Assembly (NCBI RefSeq): GCF_030010235.1
Contig: NZ_JASCRS010000001.1
Span: forward strand, 620,001 to 684,000
From: Leucobacter sp. UT-8R-CII-1-4
Lineage (GTDB): Bacteria > Actinomycetota > Actinomycetes > Actinomycetales > Microbacteriaceae
Reading direction: 5' to 3'
Length of the DNA stretch: 64,000 bases
Under the pieces are notes generated by a model. The model was not told the origin of the DNA, did no database searches, and saw only the letters and a program-made list of their open reading frames with translations. The position numbers and the translations under genes are program-made. This document shows, piece after piece, positions 9,012-18,005 of this stretch; the first letter of the stretch is position 1, and each line of letters begins with the position of its first letter.

Positions 9012-9586
9012 CGCGATGAGGCGCCAATCAGTGCGAGTATTTCGGCGCGCATGCCCGGCTGTGAGAGCGTGCCGCGGGCAGCGATTGTGACAGCGGTCGC
9101 CTCGACTTGCTTCACTCCTCGGTCTGCAACGCAGCCGTGTGATGCTTCGAGCACGACGAGGACTCCTTCGGGAGCGAGCCCTTCGACCATTGCGTCTGCG
9201 ATTTGCTCGCCGAGACGCTCCTGCATTTGAGGTCTAGCCGCAAGGGTCTCGACTACCCGTGGCAGCGCCCCGAGCCCAACGACTTTCTCGCCGGGCCGGT
9301 AGGCGATGTGCGCTCTCCCGCGAAATGGCAGCAGGTGGTGCTCGCACATCGAACGCAGCGTAATGTCGCGTACGAGCACCAGTTCACCGGTGTCTTCGCC
9401 GACCGGCACCGCATCAGCGAGCAGCGCGACCGGGTCTACACCGACTCCGCTAAAGAACTCGGTGTAGGCCTCGGCCACTCGATTTGGTGTGCTCGCAAGC
9501 TCCGCACTGTCGGGGTTCTCGCCAATCGCGATCAGCAATTCCCGCACGGCCTGTGCGACGCGGTCGCGGTCGACGGTTCCGCTCAC
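9008..9586 (-). CDS. folE: GTP cyclohydrolase I
   Basis: First step of folate synthesis: GTP to 7,8-dihydroneopterin triphosphate. The 192-residue protein contains the zinc and active-site block [18 protein letters not shown] (Cys about 79, His-His), then [15 protein letters not shown] and [11 protein letters not shown] with the second zinc cysteine near residue 149. Length is normal for the short bacterial type I enzyme. The start overlaps the ftsH stop by four bases, and the stop overlaps the next gene, so ftsH-folE-folPB-folK-DUF3180 form one tightly coupled unit. Confidence 0.96.
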   Translation of the reverse strand: MSGTVDRDRVAQAVRELLIAIGENPDSAELASTPNRVAEAYTEFFSGVGVDPVALLADAVPVGEDTGELVLVRDITLRSMCEHHLLPFRGRAHIAYRPGEKVVGLGALPRVVETLAARPQMQERLGEQIADAMVEGLAPEGVLVVLEASHGCVADRGVKQVEATAVTIAARGTLSQPGMRAEILALIGASSR

Positions 9587-11616
9587 TTCGCTTGGTCGCC
9601 TTGCTCGTTCGAAGAATCTGTTGCGTCTGCCGGTGTTTCGGTGGCCTGCTCGCTGGCGTTGTTTGCTGCGATTGGCTCGTCTGCCCGGGCGCTCTCAGGA
9701 ATTTCGATCGGTGGCTGATCGCTCACCGGACGATCATTGCTTGACAGCCAGAGGCCGCGTTGCGGAACCTTCACGACGTCTTCAAAGATCTCTGCGATCT
9801 GAATGTGGTCAAGGGTTTCCTTTTCCATCAGTTCGCGTGCGAGGCGGTCAAGGACAGCCCGGTTTGTGGTCAGCGCGACATACGCCTCGTTGTGTGCTTG
9901 CTCAATGATTGCGCGCACCTCAGCGTCAACCGAGACTGCAACGCCTTCACTGTAGTCACGCGCAGAACCGAATTCGCCAAGGTAAGGCGAGGCCTGAGCC
10001 TGGCCGAGCTTGACTGGGCCGAGTGAGGCAGACATGCCGTAGTCGGTCACCATGCGGCGAGCGGTTGCGGTTGCCTTCTCAATGTCGTTACCGGCCCCGG
10101 TGGTCGGATCGTGGAATACAAGTTCTTCAGCAACGCGGCCACCCAGTGCGTAGGCAATCTGGTCCTGCAGCTCATTGCGGGTAACCGAGAATTTGTCTTC
10201 AAGTGGGATCACCATGGTGTACCCGAGCGCACGCCCACGGGGAAGAATCGTAATCTTGGTGACCGGGTCGGAGTGGTTCATTGCCGCAGCAACCAGGGCA
10301 TGGCCGCCCTCGTGGTAGGCGGTCATCAACTTCTCTTGGTCTTTCATCACGCGAGTACGGCGCTGTGGGCCTGCAATCACTCGGTCGATGGCCTCATCGA
10401 GAGCACGGTCGTCAATGAGCTGCGCGTTCGAGCGAGCGGTCAGCAGGGCTGCTTCGTTCAAGACGTTCGCGAGGTCGGCACCAGAGAATCCCGGAGTCTT
10501 ACGGGCAACCACGTCGAGGTCGACATTCTTCGAGAGCGGCTTGCCCTTGGCATGCACGTCAAGGATCGCTCGGCGACCCTTCATGTCGGGTGCGTCAACG
10601 CCGATCTGACGGTCGAATCGGCCTGGGCGAAGCAGCGCCGGGTCGAGCATATCTGCGCGGTTTGTAGCTGCAATCACGATCACGTTTGCGCGCTCGTCGA
10701 AACCGTCCATCTCGACCAGCAGCTGGTTCAGGGTCTGCTCGCGCTCGTCATGGCCGCCGCCCATTCCCTGGCCGCGACGCTGACCTACTGCGTCAATCTC
10801 GTCGACAAAGATGATGGCTGGCGCGTTTGTCTTGGCTTCTTTAAAGAGATCGCGAACGCGACTTGCGCCGACACCGACGAACATCTCGACAAAGTCTGAG
10901 CCTGAGATTGAGTAGAACGGTACGCCAGCTTCGCCTGCGACAGCGCGCGCGAGCAGGGTCTTACCGGTACCCGGAGGGCCGTAGAGCAGTACGCCGCGAG
11001 GAATACGTGCGCCCACAGCTTGGAAACGGGTTGCGTCGGTAAGGAAGTCTTTGATCTCGTGCAGTTCTTCGACGGCTTCTTCAGCACCGGCGACGTCTGC
11101 GAAGGTGACCTGGGGGGTGTCCTTTGAAATCAGCTTGGCCTTTGACTTGCCAAACTGCATGACCTTATTGCCACCGCCCTGCATTGAAGACAGGATCCAC
11201 CAGAAGAACAGACCGATCAGCAGGAGCGGCAAGATGAAGGTCATCAGTGACCAGAATGCGCTCGGCTTTGGTACCTGGTCTGTGAAGCCGTCCTTTGGCG
11301 AGGCCTCGTTGACGGCTGCGACCACATCGCTGCCGCGCTGCATGACGTAGTAGAAGTAGACGTCGGTTGCGCCGGTCTTCTTGTCGGCCTTTTCGAGCGT
11401 CAGGTTTACGCGCTGATCACCATCGATGATTTCAGCTTTGGTCACCTGTCCCTTATCGAGCAGCTCGAGACCGCGCTCGGTCGTAACCTCACGCACGCCA
11501 GCGCCAGAGAGCAGCGACCAGCCAAGGAGCACGATGATTGGTGCCAGGATCAGGTAAACCAGTGGTCCCTTGAAGATCTTCTTCATCCGGGAACCACCGG
11601 GTGCAGTCTCAGCCAA
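9583..11616 (-). CDS. ftsH: ATP-dependent zinc metalloprotease FtsH
   Basis: Membrane-anchored AAA+ protease that degrades membrane and regulatory proteins. 677 residues: a membrane helix near the N-terminus ([20 protein letters not shown]), a periplasmic segment, a second helix ([20 protein letters not shown]), an AAA+ domain with Walker A GPPGTGKT (about 212), Walker B IIFVDEID and the second region of homology, and the M41 protease domain with zinc motif HEGGH (about 433). The C-terminal 60 residues are acidic and variable. I kept the TTG at 11616 because AAAGG lies seven bases upstream; an ATG ten codons later (11586) has no good ribosome-binding site. Confidence 0.95.
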   Translation of the reverse strand: MAETAPGGSRMKKIFKGPLVYLILAPIIVLLGWSLLSGAGVREVTTERGLELLDKGQVTKAEIIDGDQRVNLTLEKADKKTGATDVYFYYVMQRGSDVVAAVNEASPKDGFTDQVPKPSAFWSLMTFILPLLLIGLFFWWILSSMQGGGNKVMQFGKSKAKLISKDTPQVTFADVAGAEEAVEELHEIKDFLTDATRFQAVGARIPRGVLLYGPPGTGKTLLARAVAGEAGVPFYSISGSDFVEMFVGVGASRVRDLFKEAKTNAPAIIFVDEIDAVGQRRGQGMGGGHDEREQTLNQLLVEMDGFDERANVIVIAATNRADMLDPALLRPGRFDRQIGVDAPDMKGRRAILDVHAKGKPLSKNVDLDVVARKTPGFSGADLANVLNEAALLTARSNAQLIDDRALDEAIDRVIAGPQRRTRVMKDQEKLMTAYHEGGHALVAAAMNHSDPVTKITILPRGRALGYTMVIPLEDKFSVTRNELQDQIAYALGGRVAEELVFHDPTTGAGNDIEKATATARRMVTDYGMSASLGPVKLGQAQASPYLGEFGSARDYSEGVAVSVDAEVRAIIEQAHNEAYVALTTNRAVLDRLARELMEKETLDHIQIAEIFEDVVKVPQRGLWLSSNDRPVSDQPPIEIPESARADEPIAANNASEQATETPADATDSSNEQGDQAK

Positions 11617-11700
11617 AGCGCGGCCTTTCTATTCAAACTGCCATAAGCGTAGCCGCCACCGGCGACATTGCATCTGGGGATTCGCCCAGCGCGGAAACAA

Positions 11701-11731
11701 TTTGGGCCGGAGCGCTCGGCTCCAGCCCAAA
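11701..11731 (-). terminator. Probable terminator of hpt, between hpt and ftsH
   Basis: Hairpin with outer arms TTTGGGC and GCCCAAA, one mismatch, then GGAGC and GCTCC around a five-base loop. It lies downstream of hpt and upstream of ftsH. On the minus strand the tail is only weakly T-rich. Confidence 0.6.
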
Positions 11732-11753
11732 CTAATTAGTCAAAGTACAGCGT

Positions 11754-11776
11754 ATTACTCGCTGTAAACGTGCGCG
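11754..11776 (-). repeat. Partial duplicate of the hpt 3' end
   Basis: The reverse strand here repeats the last codons of hpt (reading AHVYSE then TAA), about 120 bases past the genuine hpt end at 11878. The Glu codon is GAG rather than GAA. Similarity stops upstream of those codons. Confidence 0.6.
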
Positions 11777-11877
11777 CTGAAGCCACAAGCGAAGGCCATT
11801 TCTGGGCTTCGCCGCGACGCCAGCGCCGAGACCCTCTGGGACTCGGCCCGCGGCACCTCGCACCGGTTGAGTTTGCC

Positions 11878-12435
11878 TTATTCGCTGTAAACGTGCGGCG
11901 CGAGCACCGCCACGTCGCGCAGGTTGCGGTAGTTCTCTGCGTAGTCGAGACCGTAGCCGACAACAAACTCAACCGGAATATCAAAGCCGACATAGGCGAC
12001 GTCGACCTCGACTTTGAGTGCTTCTGGCTTGCGCAGCATGGTGCAGATACGCACCGAGCGCGCGCCACGGCTCTCCAGGTTTTCCTTGAGCCATGAGAGG
12101 GTCAGTCCCGAGTCAATGATGTCTTCAACGATCAGCACATCACGATCAGTGAGGTCTGCGTCAAGGTCCTTCAGAATACGAACTACGCCACTCGACTTGG
12201 TGCCGGTGCCGTACGACGACACAGCCATCCAGTCCATCTGTGCGTGAAAACGCAGTTCGCGAGCAAGGTCGGCCATAACCATGACAGCACCCTTCAGCAC
12301 ACCAACCAGCAGCGGCGGGTTCTCCGCGCTGTAGTCGGCTTCAATCTCGCGAGCCATCTCGGCAAGACGTGCGTGCAGTTCGGCCTCGGTGTACAGCACC
12401 TTGGTAAGTTCGTTACCCAGTTCGGTTGCATCCAT
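11878..12435 (-). CDS. hpt: Hypoxanthine-guanine phosphoribosyltransferase
   Basis: Salvages hypoxanthine and guanine with PRPP. The 185-residue protein carries LLVGVLKGAVMVMADLAREL, the PRPP-binding signature VLIVEDIIDSGLTLSWL (near residue 100), and the C-terminal base-binding segment VEFVVGYGLDYAENYRNL. It lies ten bases after tilS, the standard tilS-hpt-ftsH order. A TAAAGT box within the end of tilS ends six bases before the ATG, so an extra internal leaderless promoter is possible. Confidence 0.95.
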   Translation of the reverse strand: MDATELGNELTKVLYTEAELHARLAEMAREIEADYSAENPPLLVGVLKGAVMVMADLARELRFHAQMDWMAVSSYGTGTKSSGVVRILKDLDADLTDRDVLIVEDIIDSGLTLSWLKENLESRGARSVRICTMLRKPEALKVEVDVAYVGFDIPVEFVVGYGLDYAENYRNLRDVAVLAPHVYSE

Positions 12436-12444
12436 GCAAATACT

Positions 12445-13512
12445 TTAGCGCGCGAAAATGACCAAATCTCCAGCTTCGCGCTTGGCCACAATTCCGGGCG
12501 CGTGGATCGGCCCTTGCCCTCGCCATGCGGTAACTAATGAGGCAATGGCAAGTGTGTGCTCCCGGGTGAGCTGCGTGGCAAAGTAGTGTTCGGCGATCCG
12601 CCGGATTACACGGTTTCGAAGCGCTGCACTCATTTGGCTGAGCGCGTTCACGGGGCAGCACACTCGACTCGCTAGTTGTGCGTTATTCGCCGAGAATTCA
12701 ACTCTGACGAGTTCTGCGAGTTTCTGATCCGCAATCAGGTCAAGCGCATCGGCATCTTCACGGGCAAGGTCGGCGCTGCGCGCCAGTGCTGCGGCGAACC
12801 CCGGGCCTAGCGCGTCTTCTAGCACCGGCAGTACTTCGGTACGCACCCTGACTCGCAGATACGAGGGGTCTGTGTTGTGCGGGTCGTGCCAGGGATCGAG
12901 TCCGACTTCAGCACACGAGGTTTCCGTAATTTCGCGGGTAACTCCGGCACGTTCATTGAGTAGCGGGCGCACGATACTCACTCCCTCGGCAAGCTCACGT
13001 TCCGGCGGAATACCGGCGATGCTTCTCGTGCCAGACCCTCGAGCGAGTGCAAGTAGCACTTGTTCGGCTTGGTCATCTCGAGTGTGTGCGGTCAGCACAG
13101 TGTGGCATTCAAGTTCTTTGGCGACCTCAGCGATTACCCGATAGCGAGCGGATCGCGCGGCCGCTTCCGGCCCCCCGGTCGAGGCCGCTGGGCCTGTGGC
13201 CACCCGAACTCGGCGCACTACTACAGGCGAGAGACCAAGCCCTCTGGCTTGGTCAGCAGCACGATCTGCAATTTCGGTGGAGCCTTCCTGCAGACCGTGG
13301 TCAATGATGACGGCACCGACTCGGCAGCCGAGCCCCGAGCTCTCGGCTGCAACAGCTGCGGCGAGCGCGAGCGAATCGGCGCCACCAGAGAGCGCGACGA
13401 GCACGAGCGGCTGGCGATCCAACGCAGAAGACGCGGCAATGTGCCGGCTCAGTGTGTCACGAACGGCCAGGCGCACTCGCATGCTGGCCGGGGTGTGTGG
13501 ATGGCTTGCCAT
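12445..13512 (-). CDS. tilS: tRNA(Ile)-lysidine synthase
   Basis: Modifies C34 of the CAU-anticodon tRNA-Ile to lysidine so that it reads AUA. The ATP-pyrophosphatase P-loop [16 protein letters not shown] lies near residue 45, with the family segments [13 protein letters not shown] and RPLLNE plus [25 protein letters not shown] downstream. At about 355 residues it is the shorter actinobacterial form. I chose the ATG at 13512; a TAGCGT box ends eight bases upstream and there is no ribosome-binding site, suggesting a leaderless mRNA. GTG 13518 and TTG 13521 are in-frame alternatives. Confidence 0.93.
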   Translation of the reverse strand: MASHPHTPASMRVRLAVRDTLSRHIAASSALDRQPLVLVALSGGADSLALAAAVAAESSGLGCRVGAVIIDHGLQEGSTEIADRAADQARGLGLSPVVVRRVRVATGPAASTGGPEAAARSARYRVIAEVAKELECHTVLTAHTRDDQAEQVLLALARGSGTRSIAGIPPERELAEGVSIVRPLLNERAGVTREITETSCAEVGLDPWHDPHNTDPSYLRVRVRTEVLPVLEDALGPGFAAALARSADLAREDADALDLIADQKLAELVRVEFSANNAQLASRVCCPVNALSQMSAALRNRVIRRIAEHYFATQLTREHTLAIASLVTAWRGQGPIHAPGIVAKREAGDLVIFAR

Positions 13513-13520
13513 ACTCACCA

Positions 13521-13526
13521 ACGCTA
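13521..13526 (-). promoter_or_regulatory. Candidate -10 box for tilS
   Basis: TAGCGT on the minus strand, eight bases before the ATG at 13512, with no Shine-Dalgarno sequence. It fits the TANNNT pattern of leaderless genes elsewhere in the window. Confidence 0.5.
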
Positions 13527-13557
13527 CCGCCCGCGATGGACAATATTTCGCGTAATC

Positions 13558-13575
13558 TTAGAGTTGCACCTCTAA
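13558..13575. promoter_or_regulatory. Palindrome in the tilS/ppa divergent region
   Basis: TTAGAG and CTCTAA arms flank six bases; 16 of 18 positions are symmetric. It lies about 65 bases upstream of the ppa start, a plausible position for a transcription-factor operator. No cognate regulator is encoded nearby. Confidence 0.45.
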
Positions 13576-13640
13576 AAATGGAAGTGCCTCGCGCATACGC
13601 GCGCGAAAAATCGCGAATTTACTACGCAGAAGGAGCGCGA

Positions 13641-14135
13641 ATGACCGCCGCATTCGATGCCGTCATCGAGATCCCCAAGGGCAGCCGCAACAAGTACGAA
13701 ATTGATCACGAGACCGGTCGCGTTTACCTCGACCGCGTGCTCTACACCGGTTTCGTTTACCCAACCGACTACGGTTTCTTCGAAGAAACCCTCGGTGAAG
13801 ATGGCGATCCGCTCGATGTGCTCGTACTGCTCGATTACCCGGTTTACCCCGGCGTGGGAATTAAAGTGCGCCCCGTCGGTGTGCTCAAGATGAGCGACGA
13901 AGCTGGTGGCGATGACAAGGTCATTGCTGTGCAGCACAAGGATCCACGTTGGTCGCACATCCAGGACGTCGCAGACATTCCTGAGTACACCCGTAAAGAG
14001 ATCGAGCACTTCTTCGAACGCTACAAGGATCTTGAGCCAGGCAAGTGGGTCAAGGTTGACGCGTGGGGTTCAGCCGCAGATGCCGAGAAACTCATTGTTG
14101 AAGCGCAGCAGCGCCTCGCAGAACAGGAACACTAG
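13641..14135 (+). CDS. ppa: Inorganic pyrophosphatase, family I
   Basis: Hydrolyses pyrophosphate to phosphate in the cytoplasm, pulling biosynthetic reactions forward. The 164-residue protein has the family I active-site residues: [13 protein letters not shown], the signature [10 protein letters not shown] with its metal-binding aspartates, and VKVDAWG near the C-terminus. The ATG at 13641 is preceded by AGAAGGAG at good spacing; the longer open frame upstream is not supported. ppk2 follows 12 bases after the stop. Confidence 0.97.
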   Translation: MTAAFDAVIEIPKGSRNKYEIDHETGRVYLDRVLYTGFVYPTDYGFFEETLGEDGDPLDVLVLLDYPVYPGVGIKVRPVGVLKMSDEAGGDDKVIAVQHKDPRWSHIQDVADIPEYTRKEIEHFFERYKDLEPGKWVKVDAWGSAADAEKLIVEAQQRLAEQEH

Positions 14136-14147
14136 GAGAAACTGCTT

Positions 14148-15152
14148 ATGCAACACGATCACCTCAACGGTGAGGGCGCCGGCACCGGCGAAGAAAGTGT
14201 CGTGACGGCCGCGGGAGAGGAATTTCTCGCGGCCGCCCCTGGGCAAGTCGATGTCACTCCTGAGATCGACGAGATCGGCGAACTCACTCGCAAACTTGCA
14301 CGAGGCAAGAGCAAGAAGGCGAAGAACGACGGTCCAGATGCCCCTTGGCGTCAGGGTTATCCCTACGACAAGAAGATCGGCACCGCCGAGTACGAGCGCC
14401 AAAAACGCAAGCTGCAGATTGAGCTGATCAAGCTGCAAGCTTGGGCCAAAGAGCAGGGCGAGCGGATCGTCATTATCTTTGAAGGTCGCGATGCTGCCGG
14501 TAAGGGCGGCGCGATCAAGCGCTTCATGGAGCACATGAATCCTCGTGGTGCCCGTATTGTTGCGCTTGAAATCCCAACTCCGCGCGAAAGCAGCCAGTGG
14601 TACTTTCAGCGTTACGTTGCGCATCTTCCCGCCGGCGGCGAGATCGTGCTCTTCGATCGCTCTTGGTACAACCGTGCCGGTGTTGAGCGTGTGATGGGTT
14701 ACTGCACACCGCAGCAGTACCTTGAGTTCACCCGCACCACCCCTGATTTTGAGGGCATGCTCGTGAACTCGGGCATCCACCTGATCAAGTTCTGGTTCTC
14801 GGTGGGCAAAGCTGAACAGCACGCACGCTTTACCGCGCGCAGCAACGACGAGGTGAAGCAGTGGAAGCTCTCACCTACCGACCTCGCCTCGCTTGATAAG
14901 TGGGATGACTACACCAAGGCGAAAGAGGCGATGTTCTTCTACACCGACACGCCACAGGCTCCTTGGACCGTAGTGAAGTCGAACGACAAGAAGCGTGCCC
15001 GGCTTGAAGCCATGCGTTGGGTGCTCTCACGTTTCGACTACCCCGGCAAGGATTACAAACTGGTCGGCACTCCTGATTCGAACATCATTGGCTCGCCAGC
15101 TGATGTCTACGATGAGGGCGAACAGCCGTCGGGTTCGTTCCCGGTCGTCTAA
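14148..15152 (+). CDS. ppk2: Polyphosphate kinase 2
   Basis: PPK2-family phosphotransferase that moves phosphate between polyphosphate and nucleotides. 334 residues with Walker A EGRDAAGKGG (about 113-122), the lid/Walker B region FDRSWYNRAGVERVMGY (about 169), and FWFSVGKAEQHARF. It is a single PPK2 domain with a roughly 60-residue hydrophilic, acidic N-terminal extension. Direction of catalysis (NDP or NMP as acceptor) cannot be decided from this reading. It lies directly behind ppa with an AGGAGA ribosome-binding site, so pyrophosphate and polyphosphate turnover are probably co-transcribed. Confidence 0.95.
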   Translation: MQHDHLNGEGAGTGEESVVTAAGEEFLAAAPGQVDVTPEIDEIGELTRKLARGKSKKAKNDGPDAPWRQGYPYDKKIGTAEYERQKRKLQIELIKLQAWAKEQGERIVIIFEGRDAAGKGGAIKRFMEHMNPRGARIVALEIPTPRESSQWYFQRYVAHLPAGGEIVLFDRSWYNRAGVERVMGYCTPQQYLEFTRTTPDFEGMLVNSGIHLIKFWFSVGKAEQHARFTARSNDEVKQWKLSPTDLASLDKWDDYTKAKEAMFFYTDTPQAPWTVVKSNDKKRARLEAMRWVLSRFDYPGKDYKLVGTPDSNIIGSPADVYDEGEQPSGSFPVV

Positions 15153-15218
15153 GCGCCAAGCGAGGGTCGCAGTGTCGGGCAGATGCCCCATCGGCGCTGC
15201 GATCCTTCCCCCCCCTTC

Positions 15219-15251
15219 AGGCGTTGCGCTTCATTTCGCGCAACGCCTTTT
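15219..15251 (+). terminator. Rho-independent terminator after ppk2
   Basis: Perfect 11-bp stem (AGGCGTTGCGC with its complement), an eight-base loop and a TTTT tail, 66 bases after the ppk2 stop. Confidence 0.85.
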
Positions 15252-15342
15252 GTGTACCTGCTTGGACGGCACCAAACCTTCACTGTGACGCGATGTGACC
15301 CCGGCCCTGTGCCCCGAGCTTTTTCCAGTGCACAATAAATAC

Positions 15343-16596
15343 ATGACTGACGGAGCTGACTGTTTTTCACAGGCCATTGGAGCTGGTGTAGATCCATCGG
15401 GTTTGCCCTGGCATGAACTTGATCCAGCGTTGCTGCGCGAGAAACGCAACAGCATTAAATGGACCCGCTACCCAGCCGACGTGCTGCCGCTCTTTGTCGC
15501 CGAGATGGATTTTGCCGTCGCCCCCGAAATTCAGCGCGCGATCATTCGCGCTGTCGAAGCGAGTGACACCGGATACCTCGCTGAGCCGGGCCCGCTTGCC
15601 GATGCAATCGCCTCGTTCGCTCAAGATAGTTGGGGCTGGCAGATTCGCAATGAACACGTGCACCTCGCAACCGATGTCGCGACCGGACTGGTTGAAGCGT
15701 TTCGTGTGTTCCGCCCAGCTGGTGGCAGGCTCGCGCTGCCGACACCCTGTTACCCGGGATTTTTTGAGATTCTGCTTGAACTGAATTTCGAGATTGTTGA
15801 GATTCCGCTGCTGCCTGGAGTTGCAGCTGGCAGCGATGGCAGCGAATTCGGTAGCGCTGGATCGCTCGACCTCGCGGCGATTGAGCAGGCCTTCGCGAGC
15901 GAAGATGGCATCGATGCGTTCTTGCTGTGCAACCCGCATAACCCGCACGGCATCCCATTTACCAGCGTTGAGCTCTCCAAGCTTGCCGAACTTGCAGCGA
16001 AACACGACGTGTTCGTGGCGAGCGATGAAATTCACGCGCCGCTCACTCACTCGCACGCCACATTTACTCCATTCGCGCCAATCGCCGCGAAGGCGGGCGC
16101 GCACTCGGTCACCACAACTTCGGCAAGCAAAGGCTGGAACCTCGCTGGCTCCAAGTGTTCGGTCATTGTCGCGGCTGATGACCGCGCAAACGAGCTCTTG
16201 CAGACGTTACCGCCTGAGGTTGCCACCCGCACGAGCATCCTCGGACTTCACGCGAATGTGGCTGCGTTCAATGACGCTCGCGAGTGGCTTGGCCGCACAG
16301 TTTCGCAGATCGAGGCAAATCAACGCCTGCTCATTTCGCTTTTGAACGATCGTCTGCCTGCCGTCCGCTACGTGCCCGGCAGCACGGGCTATCTCGCTTG
16401 GATTGACCTGAATGGGCTTGGCCTCGGCGATGAACCGGTTGAGCGGGTGCTGCAAGAAGCCCGCGTTGCGCTCAACAATGGCAGCGATTTTGGCCTCGGC
16501 GGTGCCGGTTTCGCCAGATTGAATATGGCGGCTTCACCGCACACGATTGTGCAGGCGATCGATCGGATTGCCGAGCTAGTGAGCGCGCGGCGATGA
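15343..16596 (+). CDS. PatB/MalY-type PLP enzyme (cystathionine beta-lyase-like)
   Basis: 417 residues of fold-type I aminotransferase superfamily. The N-terminus (RYPADVLPLFVAEMDFAVAP) is the MalY/PatB signature, and the PLP lysine lies in TTSASKGWNLAG near residue 260. SDEIHAPL and the C-terminal GGAGFARLNMA also match. Family members cleave cystathionine or cysteine C-S bonds. I chose the ATG at 15343, which has no ribosome-binding site; a GTG at 15295 is in frame but gives a non-homologous extension. The stop overlaps the next gene (ATGA), itself an enzyme of homocysteine synthesis, which supports a role in methionine/cysteine metabolism. Confidence 0.88.
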   Translation: MTDGADCFSQAIGAGVDPSGLPWHELDPALLREKRNSIKWTRYPADVLPLFVAEMDFAVAPEIQRAIIRAVEASDTGYLAEPGPLADAIASFAQDSWGWQIRNEHVHLATDVATGLVEAFRVFRPAGGRLALPTPCYPGFFEILLELNFEIVEIPLLPGVAAGSDGSEFGSAGSLDLAAIEQAFASEDGIDAFLLCNPHNPHGIPFTSVELSKLAELAAKHDVFVASDEIHAPLTHSHATFTPFAPIAAKAGAHSVTTTSASKGWNLAGSKCSVIVAADDRANELLQTLPPEVATRTSILGLHANVAAFNDAREWLGRTVSQIEANQRLLISLLNDRLPAVRYVPGSTGYLAWIDLNGLGLGDEPVERVLQEARVALNNGSDFGLGGAGFARLNMAASPHTIVQAIDRIAELVSARR

Positions 16597-18005
16597 GTCC
16601 GCACACCGTGCCGCCCGTTGTCTCACGACCGGCGGCGAAACCTGTCGACGCTTGGGACAGCTTTGGCTTTGATACCAGGCAGGTGCACGCTGGCGAATTT
16701 GCTGATTTGAACAGCGGGCTTCGAGTGCCACCGATTGCACTTTCAGCCGGCTATGTTTTTGATGATTTCGACGATCAAGTGAATCGTTTCGCCGGTGTTC
16801 CTGCCGGTGCAAGTGGGCGTTTTGTTGGCTCGGCAGAGGCGTCGCCCGGGGCGATCTACTCTCGCCAGGGAAACCCCACCAATGCGGTCGCTGAGCAGCG
16901 CCTCACCTCTCTGGAGGGTGGCGTAGATGCTGTCGCTGTTGCCAGTGGGCAAGCGGCGATCAGTGCAGCCCTGTTCACACTTGCGCAGCACGGCGATCAC
17001 ATCGTGTCGACGGCATCGATCTATGGCGGCACTCGAATCTTGTTCGGCCGCAGTTTCAAACGATTCGGCATCGAAGTTGACTATGTTTGGGACGCCGAAG
17101 ACGACGCTGCGTGGGATCGTGCGATCACACCCCAGACCAAGGCTATTTACACCGAGACGATCCCAAACCCCCGTAACGATGTCACTGATCTCGCCCGAGT
17201 CGCTGCGGTCGCGAGGCGCCACAATCTGCCGCTCGTAGTCGATAACACGATCGGCACTCCGGCGCTGATTCGAGCGTTCGAACACGGCGCAAACATTGTG
17301 GTGCACTCAACCACCAAGTTTTTGACCGGACACGGCTCAGCCATCGGCGGCGCTGTGGTCGACGGCGGCAATTTCGATTGGGAGGCGGCCGAGCTATCAG
17401 GGCGTTCGTATCCGCTGATTACGGCAGCGCCTCGGCCCGGCGCTGCCTCGATGCTCGACCGGTTTGGCGCGGCGGCCTACGCTCGTGCGGTGCGCGAAGC
17501 AGTTGTGAACGATATTGGGCCGACGCTCTCACCGTTCAACGGATTCTTGCTGCATCAGGGCATGGAAACACTTTCGCTTCGGATGGATCGCCATGTCGAC
17601 TCGTCGATCGCACTCGCGAGCTGGCTCGAAGAACAGGCCGAGGTCGAAGCGGTTGATTACGCGGGCTTGCCCTCACACCCGCTGTTCGCACTCGCCGCGC
17701 GCGATTACGGCGTGAATGCGCAGGGCACGCACGCTCGCACCGGTTCTGTGTTTGGAGTTCGGGTGCGCGGAGGGATCGACGGCGCACGTGAGTTTGTGAA
17801 CGGCCTGCGCATTTTCTCTCGCATGACCGGCATCGGCGATACCCGCTCGATGGTGATTCACCCGCTCACCTCAACCCACGCGAGTTTTACGGCCGAGTTG
17901 AACGACCGGCTCGGTATCACTCCGGGCCTGTTGCGCCTCTCGATCGGGCTTGAGAGCGTCGCCGACCTCAGCTGTGATTTGCGCGCGGCTCTCGACCGCG
18001 TCTAG
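16593..18005 (+). CDS. O-acetylhomoserine sulfhydrylase-like (Cys/Met metabolism PLP enzyme)
   Basis: 470 residues of the Cys/Met-metabolism PLP family. Features: GFDTRQVHAGE, YSRQGNPTNAVAEQRLTSLE, VASGQAAISAALFTL, and the PLP lysine in VHSTTKFLTGHGSAIGG (about 240). The C-terminal MVIHPLTSTHASFTAE with LRLSIGLE is typical of the O-acetylhomoserine aminocarboxypropyltransferase (MetY) branch, which makes homocysteine from O-acetylhomoserine and sulfide. Length fits MetY (about 430) with an N-terminal extension of about 20 residues. Overlaps the beta-lyase-like gene by four bases, and together they suggest both direct sulfhydrylation and C-S cleavage. Confidence 0.9.
   Translation: MSPHTVPPVVSRPAAKPVDAWDSFGFDTRQVHAGEFADLNSGLRVPPIALSAGYVFDDFDDQVNRFAGVPAGASGRFVGSAEASPGAIYSRQGNPTNAVAEQRLTSLEGGVDAVAVASGQAAISAALFTLAQHGDHIVSTASIYGGTRILFGRSFKRFGIEVDYVWDAEDDAAWDRAITPQTKAIYTETIPNPRNDVTDLARVAAVARRHNLPLVVDNTIGTPALIRAFEHGANIVVHSTTKFLTGHGSAIGGAVVDGGNFDWEAAELSGRSYPLITAAPRPGAASMLDRFGAAAYARAVREAVVNDIGPTLSPFNGFLLHQGMETLSLRMDRHVDSSIALASWLEEQAEVEAVDYAGLPSHPLFALAARDYGVNAQGTHARTGSVFGVRVRGGIDGAREFVNGLRIFSRMTGIGDTRSMVIHPLTSTHASFTAELNDRLGITPGLLRLSIGLESVADLSCDLRAALDRV

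Noticed and set aside
14070-14822. Minus-strand frame of 250 codons across ppa/ppk2
   Set aside because: Shadow of ppk2, whose Walker motifs are on the plus strand.
15367-16104. Minus-strand frame of 245 codons
   Set aside because: Shadow of the MalY-type gene.
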